NCBI RefSeq assembly: GCF_027943255.1 | Contig: NC_072896.1 | Location: 60,282,501-60,346,500, forward strand | Direction of reading: 5' to 3' | Source of the DNA: Anastrepha obliqua | Taxonomy: Eukaryota > Arthropoda > Insecta > Diptera > Tephritidae | DNA: 64,000 bases | Shown here: in pieces, positions 45,405 through 56,009 of the stretch | Position numbering within the stretch: the first letter of the stretch is position 1 | Layout of the letters: the number at the start of each line of letters is the position of its first letter | Notes under the pieces: generated by a model | Seen by the model: the letters and a program-made list of their open reading frames with translations, nothing else | The model's database searches: none | Told to the model about the DNA's origin: nothing | Translations under genes and position numbers: made by a program

Positions 45405-47431
45405 TTAATTTGAATTTAAAAAATAAGCTCGAACGTGACTTTGTACATCTGAGGACCTTACGACTATGTTCCAGTGCCCTCAGTACAATATTGCTTTTAT
45501 TGAATCTGACGCTGGCGAAGATAGTTCGCATTGTTACCACACACAAGCCGTGTGCTCTTAAGTTACCGTTATCGTTACCAGAACACAGAACACCTAACGA
45601 AAATAATAATATCGAAAAGTCGCTTTAGATACAGACTTATCAAGTAAGCTGTTTTGAATTCAATAAGTAATTGGGAAGAAAAGCTCTAAATTACATTGAA
45701 AGAATGGATATCATGGATTATTAAATGTCAGATAATAAATTTTCTGAAATTTATAAAGATCTCACAAAAAGCAGAACATTACACTATAATGTGATATGCA
45801 CACTTGGGTAATCGAGAGTGCAAGCGTTTGTATTTTACATTGTTTGCCTAAAAGCGCTTCACATATCAACTATTTGTATTATATTTCACTAGCGACTTAC
45901 ACTTTGTTTCACACAAGTTAATCATCAAATAAGCGCTTTAAATAAAAAAAAATTAATTGTACAATAATAAAATATAACATCTTGGAATACTGAATGTTGT
46001 TTCGATGTACCACACAAATAAATAAATATTTTCAGTAAATGTAAGATAAGGTAAAGTTTCAAAGACGCGTTCACCTCGTCAGAATGTTGTAGTATTAAAT
46101 TTGTTTCCCAGAACATTGAAAATATAGTTCTGTAAATTCTGGTTCGCTCCTGTAATAAGAAATTTTCCACCAATTTCACATAATTCAATCTGCCTGTTTG
46201 TAGCATCGCAACAATAAATTGGTACAAAGAATTTGTTTGGAAAAATTGTACCTTAATAACGCTGAAGGATAAAACACAATGAAAATGATAGAAATGCAAA
46301 AACCATATTGCCTGGCATCGCCAAACACAAAACTCGAAAAAGGTGTAAGCAACAAAACAAATGAACAGATACGTAAGCCCACATTTTCTCATCTTTGCTT
46401 TGCCTGCATATTCTCGCTAAACGCAGCTCGCCAAATTTGGCACACAACGAAAACCTTTATTGTGAAAAAATGTCACTTTTGTTTAAAAAATTATGGTTAC
46501 TTTAGAAAATAATTAACTCATTTTATTTACGCAGAACGAAAGTAAAATTTCAAAATTTTAATCGCAAAGAAGAAATATTTTATTCGATTGACTCGTTTTT
46601 GATGTAACAGTAACAACTAATGATATTTTACCACATCTTTACAGATTTCCACGCACTTTTTTCTATTCAAGATGAAAAGTTTATGAATGTTATAAATTAG
46701 CTGTATTCTATCGGAGCAATTTTATTATTGACTTCCTAGAATATTCAGTTCAATATGTATATGTGTAAGTGCGTACATATACATATATAAGTTTGTATAA
46801 GTGAAGTTATTGGAAGCGTGCTATCAGATGCACAGAATGCTTATTCCTTACAAAAATAAATGTTAACATTTAGAGCAATTGGTATAATTAATTGAGTTAT
46901 TCTTTATGAAATTTAAATTCACCTATTGAGTGTTCATCAAATTGCATGAATGCACATAAAGAATTACAATACGCCTATATACATAAACAAGTTTTTACCT
47001 ACTTTAGACATACATACGTGCGCACATATTTTTCATTTATTGGGATATAAAGTACTTCAACTTTGACCTAATTCTGCCATCATAAAATCTCATTCAACTT
47101 TTCTGCTTGCTACCAACTTTTCGGCACTACAAAATGCGATTACTTTTATACGCTACATACATATATACATACATATATACATACATACATACATACACTC
47201 ACATCTTCTTTATAAACCACATATGTACTATAATGTATAAAGTTATGCAAGAATATGAAGTACGATCGTAAATCATATTTCACAAATAAAAAATTATTAA
47301 GATGGAAGAAGAGATATCACTTGAGTCTTTATCCATGCATATCTGGGACTTGTTTGTGTCGCTGATTGTGCATTGGTGTGTTAATGTTTACCTATTCCAA
47401 CAATATACGAGGGCATAAGGCCCTACCTACA
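45405..47431. other. No gene recognised
   Basis: About 2 kb, AT-rich. Overlapping minus-strand frames at 45.93-46.45 kb are rich in Phe/Cys/Leu and look compositional. A (TACA)n/(TATA)n microsatellite lies at about 47.15-47.20 kb. Confidence 0.5.
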
Positions 47432-47433
47432 TA

Positions 47434-48582
47434 TGAGCCGTTTTCTTTGAAAGTGGTGTAAGTCCATTTTGACAAAAAATTAGTTAATGACAAAAATTAA
47501 GTTTAACAAAGCGCGCCAGTCGTTTTGTTCTCGTGCTACCCGGCGCCAATTGAACACACCAAGTGAAGCCAAGTCCTTCTCCACCTGATCTTTCCAACGC
47601 AGAGGAGGCCTTCCTCTTCCTCTGCTACTACCAGCTGGTACCGCATCAAATACTTTCAGAGCCGGCGCTATGTCTATTTTGTCGTAAAGCTCATATAGCT
47701 CATCGTTCTATCGCCTGCGATATTCTCCGTCGTCTACGAACAAAGGTCCTAAACTCGTCTGCAGAATCTCTCTCAAACACTCCAAGCGTCGCCTCATCGG
47801 ATGTTGTCATCGTCCAAGCTTCTGCGCCATACGTTAGGACGGGCATGATGTGTTTTGTGCGTCGAGAGAGGACTTTACTGCTCAGTTGCCTACTTAGTCC
47901 AAAGTAGCACTTGTTGGCAAGAGAGATTCTAAGTTGGATTTCAAGGCTGACATTGTTATCAGTGTTAATCCGGGTTCCTAAATAAACGAAGTTTTTTACA
48001 ACCTCGAAATTATAACTGTCAACAGTGACGTGGGTGGCAATACGCGAGTGCGCCGACTGTTTGTTTGAAGGCAGGAGATACTTCGTTTTGTCCTCGTTCA
48101 GCACCAGACCCATTCGCTTTGCCCCTTATTCAGTTTGGAGAAGGCAGAACTAACAGCGCGGTTGTTAAGGCCGATGATGTCAATATCATCGGCATACGCC
48201 AGCAATTTTACGCTCTTTTAAGATATTGTGTCTGAGCGATTAAATTCTGAAGTATTTAATAAAAATTTCATAAAAAGAAATTGGTTTGTTTCGATTGAGA
48301 TACCGTAGTTAATATTTTGTAAATGTAAGATTTCTACTTTTTGCTGACTTTGAAAGTGGTGTAAGTCCTTCTCATTAAAAGTCATTAAAAATATAAATTT
48401 TTGTTAATTACACGCAAAAAATGATTACATCATAAATTTAAATCAATTTAATATTTAAAAAATATAAGATCAATGCTTTAACATATTCCAATATTTTTCA
48501 AACAATTCAAATGCAAACCCTTAAATATCTTCATATAATATTTATAAAATGGACTTATACCACTTTCAAAGAAAACGGCTCA
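47434..48582. mobile_element. TIR element (TA target) carrying a LINE insertion
   Basis: The left end TGAGCCGTTTTCTTTGAAAG followed by TGGTGTAAGTCC is matched by the inverted right end. Right end: GGACTTATACCACTTTCAAA followed by GAAAACGGCTCA, with one mismatch over 32 bp. Both ends are flanked by TA (47432-47433 and 48583-48584). A further direct copy of the subterminal motif (CTTTGAAAGTGGTGTAAGTC) lies at 48.35 kb. Most of the interior is an inserted LINE fragment. No transposase was seen. The TA duplication suggests a Tc1/mariner parent. Confidence 0.75.
47468..48235 (-). mobile_element. LINE RT relic (RTE-like), second copy
   Basis: Minus-strand frame 48113-47700 gives GLVLNEDKTKYLL, YNFEVVKNFVYLGTRINT, RISLANKCYFGLSRQLSSK and MPVLTYGAEAWTMTTSDEA. 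A deletion then joins to a second frame at about 47.65-47.48 kb: KVFDAVPAGSSRGRGRPPLR, then KDLASLGVFNWRRVAREN. It is the same family as 24.0-24.7 kb but truncated just below the YADD box at its 5' end. It lies wholly inside the TIR element 47434-48582. Confidence 0.8.
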
Positions 48583-48584
48583 TA

Positions 48585-50779
48585 TGTATGTACATATGTC
48601 CATAAAATATTTGTAGTGCTTGTGTAGTTCAAGGTTGTGTCTCACTGCGGCGCTCTATTTCGCAAGTGTATGCAATTGCAAAACAATTTTGATAATTTTC
48701 AAAGTTTTATTTTGCAAAATTCTTTCACCATTTCAAAAGGAGTAAACATTTCTTTTTACTGGCTTATTGTAATACCTCCGAGACAAAAGTATGTTGTAAG
48801 AATCGCAGTTGTTTGTCAACGCGATTTCTTTTACATAAAGTTACTCATATTTTTACGTCTTATATGTTTTACGGTTACATGCGTCCAGAGTATCCAAAAA
48901 ATCGATATTTTTCGATATTTCGAAAGTATAGTATCTTAAGAATATACTTTGAAATTTTCATGCGGAAATTCACAATATTATATCAAAGCTTCTACAGCCC
49001 ATTCAGCCCATTAACTAGGTAGAGAGCGGTCCGCGCGCTCCTGTACTTCAAACTTCAAACTCGTTTTTCTCGAAACTACTTTTTCCGGTACGGTCTGCAT
49101 GATAACTTATAATAATTTTAATATTTTCTGATGCGTTTTTTTTAATTTTCGAAAGTCTTTTCTCTATAAATTAGATTTTTTTATTAAAAATTTTTATAAA
49201 CATAATTAAAGTGTGACATTTATGACGTAAAACGAATACTTTTTTTGATTCAAAATTTCGACTGGAAAAACTATAACCACAACTTTATTTTACAAGATTT
49301 TTTTTACTTTTTAGAGATCCACCAGCATTTCAAGGAGAAATGATGCAGACCGTGGAACAAATTTTTTCATTGTACTTTGGGTCAAGTGATGTTTTATATG
49401 CTAATTTTTTTAAAGGAAAATTAAAATAATTTTTTTATAAAGTAGTACTTAAACTATGTATAACATTTTTTTATATTTATTTCTATTGTTATCTCTTCTA
49501 AAAAGTTTTTCTTTTAGCGCCTTCGGCGCTGCTGGACGTATGTAACCTTTTAATAGGATACATCCGCTGAAATTAGTTCTAAACGTGTTCGCTTCATATT
49601 AACCACCAGAGCCCAGAAAAATTTGTGCCCTCTTTATTAGCATAGACAGACGATGGCGTTAATCGGGATCAACGACTTAGTTCGGAATCATCTTAGGAAT
49701 TAAGTGCAACTAATACGTATAGACAACTAGTCTTGAGTCCCATAATTGAGATAATGAAACTTTTAAAGAGAACAAGAAAGACTGAAAACAATCATTGCAG
49801 CATTAATATTGTGGAACAATATGAGCACAGCAGGAGTATCTATTTTATAGAATGAAAATGCGCGCATAGTATGAATTACAACCCTATAAAGTCTATAATA
49901 TCAAACGTACATTTTCCACATTCCACGTTCTCTTTGCTGAGATAGTACGGAGGCAACGCTTGTTTGCACTAACACGTTTGAAATTTGAGACACTTATTTT
50001 TTTAATAAATAATTATTTTTTAGTGTCAGGGCAGCGCATATCCGTATTTGTTGCCTGCGGCCCATTTTTTACGGATAAAACTATCCAATAAACAAATGAG
50101 CTGTTCACTAATCCGCGTAACAACCGTCTGTCGTACCGCAATGCAAATCTGATTAACTGCCCCGCTAATCCGGATTAACGCAGCCGTCTGTCACTGTTTT
50201 CCGTTTTTTTGTTTTCCCGTTTACTTTACTTTATTTCTTCCTACAGCCCAGTTTGTCATTAAGGTATCCATTTATACAGCCTTATGAAATAAAAATCCTA
50301 ATTACGTAGTATGTAACTGTAACTTCGCACAGAATGCTCCGATTTGCAATCGGTTCCGTTTTCAAGCTTAGTTATCAGGGAAGGTTATTCTTAACACAAT
50401 TTGAGGGAGTCACTAAAAGGAGTGTGGAATATGCAAAAATGTGGTAAAAAATCCTTAATTGTTGCTGTTACATCAAAAACGAGTCCATCGATTGAAATAT
50501 TTCTCCTTTTTGGTTAAAATTTTGAATGTTTTCTTTCGTTATGCAATAATAAAATTAATTAATTATTTTCTAAAACAACTACAATTTTCGAAACAAAAGA
50601 GACAAAGCTGTTTGTATGTACGTTGGGTGCCAAATATGCCAAAGTGTAGATGAGAAAATGTTCTCTTGTTTGTTGCTTACAGCTTTTTTGTTTTTTTGAT
50701 TTTGGATTTCAATTCTGTTGTTGTGTTGCAACATATTTTCCCTCGTTAAAAGCAATTGGGTTTAACTAAGTCAAATTGG
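48585..50779. other. No gene recognised
   Basis: About 2.2 kb of AT-rich sequence. A perfect small hairpin (AGCGCCTTCGGCGCT) lies near 49.52 kb, and an unclassified stretch with repeated TTAATCCG/GCGGATT-like words at 50.1-50.2 kb. No coding sequence recognised. Confidence 0.45.
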
Positions 50780-50984
50780 TAAAAAAATGTCTTTTTAGAG
50801 GAGCGAATCGAAATTTGCGAAACCGAAACGTTTTCAATGTTCAATCTCTTTCACAGAAGATGCTTTTGTTGTGTAAAGGGTATTTTAAAAGTGATGCGAG
50901 GGTGTCAGAGTGGATAATTCTCAGACGATACCTTTTTATGACATATTTATCATTTGTCATGTTTGCAGATGTACAATTTTACAC

Positions 50985-51340
50985 GAAACTTATTAGGAAA
51001 ATTACCAATCTCTAAGAACAAAATATCGAAGAATTCGTGATCTATTTGGTGGAAATAATCGTCCGAATGTCGAGTCGACAATTCAAAAGTTGGAGGAAAC
51101 GCTTGAAGAAATTGGTTCTGTCGAGGAATGAAAAGGGCAGTTGGGCCATAAACCGGACGCTCTGTTGAGAATATTTCTGCTGTAGCGCAAAATGTTGCTG
51201 GACAACCTTTACCAAACAACATCGATATCTGGACGTTCTTAGCAATTAGGCATTCATGAATTGACTCTTTGGTTGATTTTGCTTAGACGTGCTCATGGTG
51301 GACATTTCAATTATATAATTTTTCAAATATATTTATGAAT
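50985..51340 (+). pseudogene. Core-deleted Tc1/mariner-type transposase relic (same derivative as 2.8 kb)
   Basis: Plus-strand frames read RIRDLFGGNNRPNVESTIQK and LEETLEEIGSVEE (stop), then TGRSVENISAVAQNVAGQP, TSISGRS (stop) QLGIHELTLW, then immediately RAHGGHFNYII, the C-terminal signature. The catalytic domain between LTLWLIL and RRAHGGHF is absent, exactly as at 2743-2880. A possible N-terminus (EERIEICE) lies at about 50.80 kb. Confidence 0.7.
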
Positions 51341-52179
51341 AATGGTATTTTGAATAAAAATAGTGCACCCCGAAAATGTGTGAATCGAGTGTGCTGGGAT
51401 CAAGAATTGTTTGTGACAACATGGAGAAAAGTAAGCAAAAATGCATAAATTTTACAATAATATTGATAAATAACAATTTTTTAACGAAGAAGAGCTGTTC
51501 GGAATGCTATTTTCAAAAATTCACTGTGTAAATAACTATTAAACATATTTCTAATTCATATATAGAAAATGTAATTAAACCTGATTTTTTAATGACGACA
51601 ACGGTAAACAATTAGTGTATTTCTTTGATTACGAACTTGTATTATAACTTATTCACTTATACATTACATGTATTTTAACCCCAAATTTAGTTTAATCGAC
51701 GGTTAATCTACTCAAATAATATATAATAATAAAAATATTAAGCAACTTAATACTAATAATTACACTTACAGGGCTTTAAAAAATATAGGAAAAAAAATTA
51801 AATTAATGTGCGTTGTCATCACCTCAAAACCAAGTGAGCGACAATATTTCATTTAATTTGGTTATAAAAATCCTTTAATCGAGTGTTCGTACTGAAAGGG
51901 TATGGAACACATACATATGTTGACTTGCATGGTTGTCGATCAATTCGACTCATTGTTTTTACAGGAATACAAAAGAGAGTGTGACGTCATAGTTACGTCA
52001 AATCAACTACTTTAATCGGAAACCTAATCGAGAATAGTTACGGAAACGGGCTATCAATGTGGGGAAATTTTCTGGCAATTCAGACTTCTCGTCTGAAATA
52101 TCTTACGTTCTTAATTTGAGTCTCTTCATATTTCATTTGAAAACGATATTAAACATTATCTCTCTTAAGACCTCTTTCA
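51341..52179. other. No gene recognised
   Basis: AT-rich sequence with no repeat family recognised. Confidence 0.45.
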
Positions 52180-52530
52180 AACGGATGTAGACGAGCTGTC
52201 GGCTACCTTATTTAAATTCTGTCGCACTTTAGTAATTCCTCCAATGATAATTTGTAATAAATCCTTTCGGTACTTTCATTGACGTCTGGAAGTTAAGTAT
52301 GATCACACCTTTTTGCAAAAGTGGCATTTTTACTGTTGTTCAAAAGTATCAGCCAATTTCGAAGTTATCAAACATCTCAAAACTATTTGAACGTGTTTTC
52401 AAGAACAAGATTTATTTCTACTGTAGTAGTTTTCGGCAGGATTCCAAGTCGATTGCATTTGTACCGACTTTTCAAGTTTCACAAAATATCCTATTAAATA
52501 AGTAAGCTTGTTTAAGTTTTCATTTATGTA

Positions 52531-53809
52531 CAGGGTGAACGGTATGAAGTGTTACCTATTCAAAACACCATAACTTTTTTGTGTGAAGTTAGTTTTTATT
52601 GATTTCAAAAACAAAATTGTTAAAAAAATGATTACAATTTTAACATATATTCACTTTAGCTCGATATGACCACCTTTTGCCTTGACTATAACCTTCAAAC
52701 GGTCCAAAAATGAGTTGCATGCTGCACGAATGTGATCTTGAGGTATTTTGGCCCATTCTCGTGTAATCGCTTTTTTCAGCGCATCCATACTGGCATATTT
52801 TTTAGTCCTCCAAAATGGACCAGATGGAATAGTCCATCGGATTTGCGTCTGGCGAATTCCAAAACCATGGTGTGGATGAAATGAAGTGTGGAATATGATT
52901 TTTTAACCATTCTTGATTCACACGAGCTTTATGAGACGGTGCCGAGTCCTGTTGGAACGTCCATGGTCTACGACCGAAATGTTTGCGTGTCCACGGTTCT
53001 AAAGTAGTTTCTAAAACGTTTTCCCGATAATAAGTCGCATTCACTTTGACACCAGGCTCGATAAAAACGATTGGAGAGCGTCCATCAGCGGTCTTTGCGG
53101 CCCAAACCATTACTTCCGATGAGAAATTGCTTCGAGTGGCCATACGTAGGCTCAAATTCTCGTATGAGTAAACAAGTAAACTCGATCGTTTTGAGTGTTT
53201 ATGAACTGCTCAATTGGGAAATTATTTCATCAGAAAACACAATGTTAGGAAATTCGCCACGTTCGTGCAAGCGCAAGTGCAACAACTCCTTTGCTCTTTC
53301 GCACCGAACTTTTTTTGCTGGGGTGAAAGATCGTGTGCTTTTTGGAACTTGTAAGCGTTGACTATTTTTCAATATGCGTCGAATGCTGTCTTGCGATATT
53401 TTTAGCTCTTTGGCCATTTTTCTTCCACTTCGACGTGGATTTCGTTCAAGTCGAGCCTTCACTTTCCGAACCATTTCTGGCGTTGTTGCGGTTTTTTTTG
53501 GTCCACCTCCATAATGTTTTGCAATGCTACCAGTATCATTATAACGTTTTATAGTACGATACACAAACATTTTATTCACTTTGAGGTGACTGAGCTCACG
53601 AACAATGGCTGGTTGTGATTTTCCAGCCAAATATAACGCAATCACACTATTACTTTTGAATTTCATCACAGAAAAAAAAATTCAACAAAACTGAGACGCA
53701 AACGCTTTTGATGGCTTATAAACAATATATTGAACTGTCATTAGAACAATTTTGACGTTGATGTCATGAGCTGTTTTACAGATACAAGCACTTCATATCG
53801 TTCACCCTG
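52531..53809 (-). mobile_element. maT-like (DD37D) Tc1/mariner transposon with TIRs
   Basis: Inverted ends CAGGGTGAACGGTATGAAGT and CACTTCATATCGTTCACCCTG-type, flanked by TA (52529-52530 and 53810-53811). It contains a nearly complete but frameshifted transposase. Inserted in a LINE relic. Confidence 0.9.
52651..53669 (-). pseudogene. Broken DD37D (maT-like) transposase
   Basis: N-terminal frame from 53669: KSNSVIALYLAGKSQPAIV, VYRTIKRYNDTGSIAKH, then GRKMAKELKISQDSIRRIL (paired helix-turn-helix) and IVFSDE with the first catalytic Asp, followed by a frameshift. Frame 53155-52802: SLRMATRSNFSSEVMVWAAK, WTFQQDSAPSHKA (second Asp) and SPDANPMDYSIW. The Asp in PMD lies 37 residues after the second Asp, the DD37D spacing of the maT clade. 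After one more frame change, KGGHIELK ends at 52651. Two or three frameshifts are the only major lesions, so the insertion is fairly recent. Confidence 0.85.
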
Positions 53810-54080
53810 TATATGTAGATGTTCTGTAGGAACTATTGATGGTGTGCCTTCTCACCCTTTTAGAGCTGTTTAGGGGTTTTTTTCCTTTTTTCTTAACAAT
53901 GATATTAACAATTCTCTCTCTTTTGTCGATGATCTACTTCTCTACAGCAACTCTTCTAGCAGGAGGCAGAACTCCTTAAGCTATGTTTAAAGTCCTTTTT
54001 ATTTTTCCAGCGCTGAGGATGCACCCAACGTATGTACTGTGTCAAAGCAAAGCAGTACTGGAAAATTGTTACGTGAATGA

Positions 54081-54980
54081 TTGTTTGGGATGAAGCGTCT
54101 TCGTGATTGGGCAGAAAAATGCGATAATTTAATAAGCTTACTATATGAAGGCTTTTTTGAAAATGTCTTGGCCTTTGGCACTGCACTACAAAAATATACG
54201 ACAATTCTTAGTTCCGGAAAAGGCAATGCACTTTTTGCTAATAATTTGCTCAATATAGGTAGCAGGCATTTTCCACAAATGGACCCGACAAGTGGATTCA
54301 TTAGTCTAACAAATATTTGTATTGTTATTCAAAATATTGACTATGTGATTGAGAAAGTATACCCTGAAATTAGCAATCTTACAACTAAGTCGTTGGACTG
54401 GTTCAAAGACCGAACAATACTATCAGCTACCAATAAGCAGATGAAAGCAGCTAATGCTTTAACACTTTCAAAATGTAGTACGGAATCACAATATTTTTCT
54501 TCCATAAACACAGTAGTAGATACTAACGAGACAGTACATTCTCAATATAATTTTGAAATTCACTCAACTCTCCCGGAATCCGACCACATAAAGTAATTAT
54601 TAAAGTAAGATCTTCTATAATACATATTACCACATAATCTAAATTCGTCAACATTATGCAATGGGACTAGGCGGCTTCTCAAGGCGATTAGATCAAATGC
54701 TGGCTGTGATGCTAGAGAAAGCATTTTGATTACAAAAATCCCGATAATACCGTCAGAACTTCCATTTCAATTTAAACGACTTCAGTTCTCAGTCAAATTA
54801 TTTATTGCAGGGACAAATAAATAAGAGTAAAGGACAAGCACTTAAGGTGGCCAGTTTGGACCATAAATTTCAATGCTTTACACTTGGTCCATTACATATA
54901 ACGAAGCTTTATATGGTTTGGTTTTCGATGGCAAAGCTGCGAATATTGTATAGAATGGAATTGTATAAAAGAAATTGAAT
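54081..54980 (+). pseudogene. Helitron Pif1-type helicase relic (C-terminal half)
   Basis: Frame 54081-54596 reads NNLLNIGSRHFP, IEKVYPEISNLTTKSLDWFK and RTILSATNKQMKAANALTLS, the SF1B helicase segment after motif IV in Helitron RepHel proteins. A second frame gives STLCNGTRRLLKAIRSNAG, then IPIIPSELPFQFKRLQFSVK (the P.EFKRLQFPV block) at 54.65-54.80 kb. A third gives GQALKVASLDHKFQCFTLGP to about 54.97 kb (motif V/VI region). The Walker A/B motifs and the Rep domain are missing. It abuts the decayed LINE upstream. Confidence 0.75.
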
Positions 54981-55599
54981 AGGAAGAATGTAGCTTGAAC
55001 ATATTTAAATACATATGTATGCATAACCACTTGTTGGAGTTCAATGAACTGTGTTTTCTGTTCCTTGCTTCCTTCTACAGTTATAATAGTGTTCTAACAT
55101 TTTTTGATAAGGTAAGAAATTAGGCTTTGAATTTTGAATTTGAGTTCTATGTTGAGTTGTTCTGAACACATTAATAAAATTGTTAGTAGTGTTCGCTTAG
55201 TTTACACTTTAAGAGAAAAGAAGAAAGTTAGCTGTTCAACTAATTTTGCCTCAATTCAATTACTCTAAGCACGTGCTCGTACTTGGCAAACTTGATCCTG
55301 GTTTGTCTCACAAAATTGGTATTACGTTGAACAATATAATAAATGACCTTAAAAAATATGACCACATCTCTATGTGGAAAACTAACATTTTTGGCTGCAG
55401 CATCTCTGATTATTTTGAGGCAAGCATTTTTTTCTAATTTTCTTAGTCTAATCATTTCTAAACGTGATAACAAAAAACAGAAATATTGTTGGGATTAATT
55501 TTCTTTTTATTATAACCTGGCGGTAATACAACACCGAAATATGATTTCGGAATAATGTTTTTTTTTATATAACCTGGTAGATATTTTCATGACATTTAT
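54981..55599. other. No gene recognised
   Basis: AT-rich. Opposed short open frames at 55.24-55.47 kb have no recognisable family. Confidence 0.4.
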
Positions 55600-56002
55600 G
55601 TTTTGAATATGATATCCGGCATATGTTCCCCACGGCTACGAGTTATATGGCCCATTCAATCAGTCCAATTTTTGACTACTTTTTCCATAAATTTGGCCTA
55701 TGGCGTCATATAGTTCGAATATTGCAATAAATCGATTGCTAAACGAGCTGTACACCTAGTTGCGCCGTCTTGTTGGTACCAAATGTCGTCGATGTTTAGC
55801 TGGTTAATTTTGGGGCACAAAAATTCAGTCATCATGGCCCGATAGAGCTCGCCATTTAATGTAACGGCAGCTCCTTCCTCATTTCGAAAGAAATAAGAAC
55901 CGATGATGCCGTCAGTGCTTTATGAACTTCGGAGATAGATTTATTTTATTAAGAGTAAATTTCCACAATTTGGAAGCGATGCTCTGGCGTTAAACGATTC
56001 AT
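55600..56002 (-). pseudogene. Internally deleted Tc1/mariner-type transposase relic
   Basis: The start at 56002 reads MNRLTPEHRFQIVEIYS, two stops, then NKSISEVHKALTA. It runs into GSYFFRNEEGAAVTLNGELY, IDDIWYQQDGATRCTARLAI (second catalytic Asp) and then jumps to KVVKNWTD (stop) MGHITRSRGEHMPDI, the C-terminus. Two internal deletions remove the helix-turn-helix plus first Asp, and the third-acid block. Same broad group as the elements at 6.2, 30.9 and 31.5 kb. Confidence 0.7.
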
Positions 56003-56009
56003 GGTTGTT

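Larger units (their letters stand above)
52180..54060 (+). mobile_element. Jockey/CR1-type LINE RT relic, split by a maT-like transposon
   Basis: The left part (52.18-52.50 kb) reads FCRTLVIPPMIICNKSFR, ITPFCKSG and YQPISKLSNISKLFERVFKN, the start of the RT domain. The right part (53.82-54.05 kb) reads DGVPSHPF, FLNNDINNSLS and FVDDLLLYSNSSS, a degraded YADD region. The intervening 1.3 kb is the DNA transposon at 52531-53809, so the LINE is older. Heavily decayed. Confidence 0.65.

Noticed and set aside
45925..46447. 155-codon minus-strand frame and two shorter overlapping frames
   Set aside because: Composition is dominated by Phe/Leu/Cys/Tyr from AT-rich DNA; no domain recognised and no splice context.
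47154..47198. CATA-type repeat as a possible CRISPR or satellite
   Set aside because: A simple tetranucleotide microsatellite without spacers; similar short runs are scattered through the window.
49515..49535. Perfect hairpin AGCGCC-TTC-GGCGCT
   Set aside because: Six-bp stem in AT-rich DNA without a following U tract or any neighbouring gene; too small to assign a role in a eukaryote.
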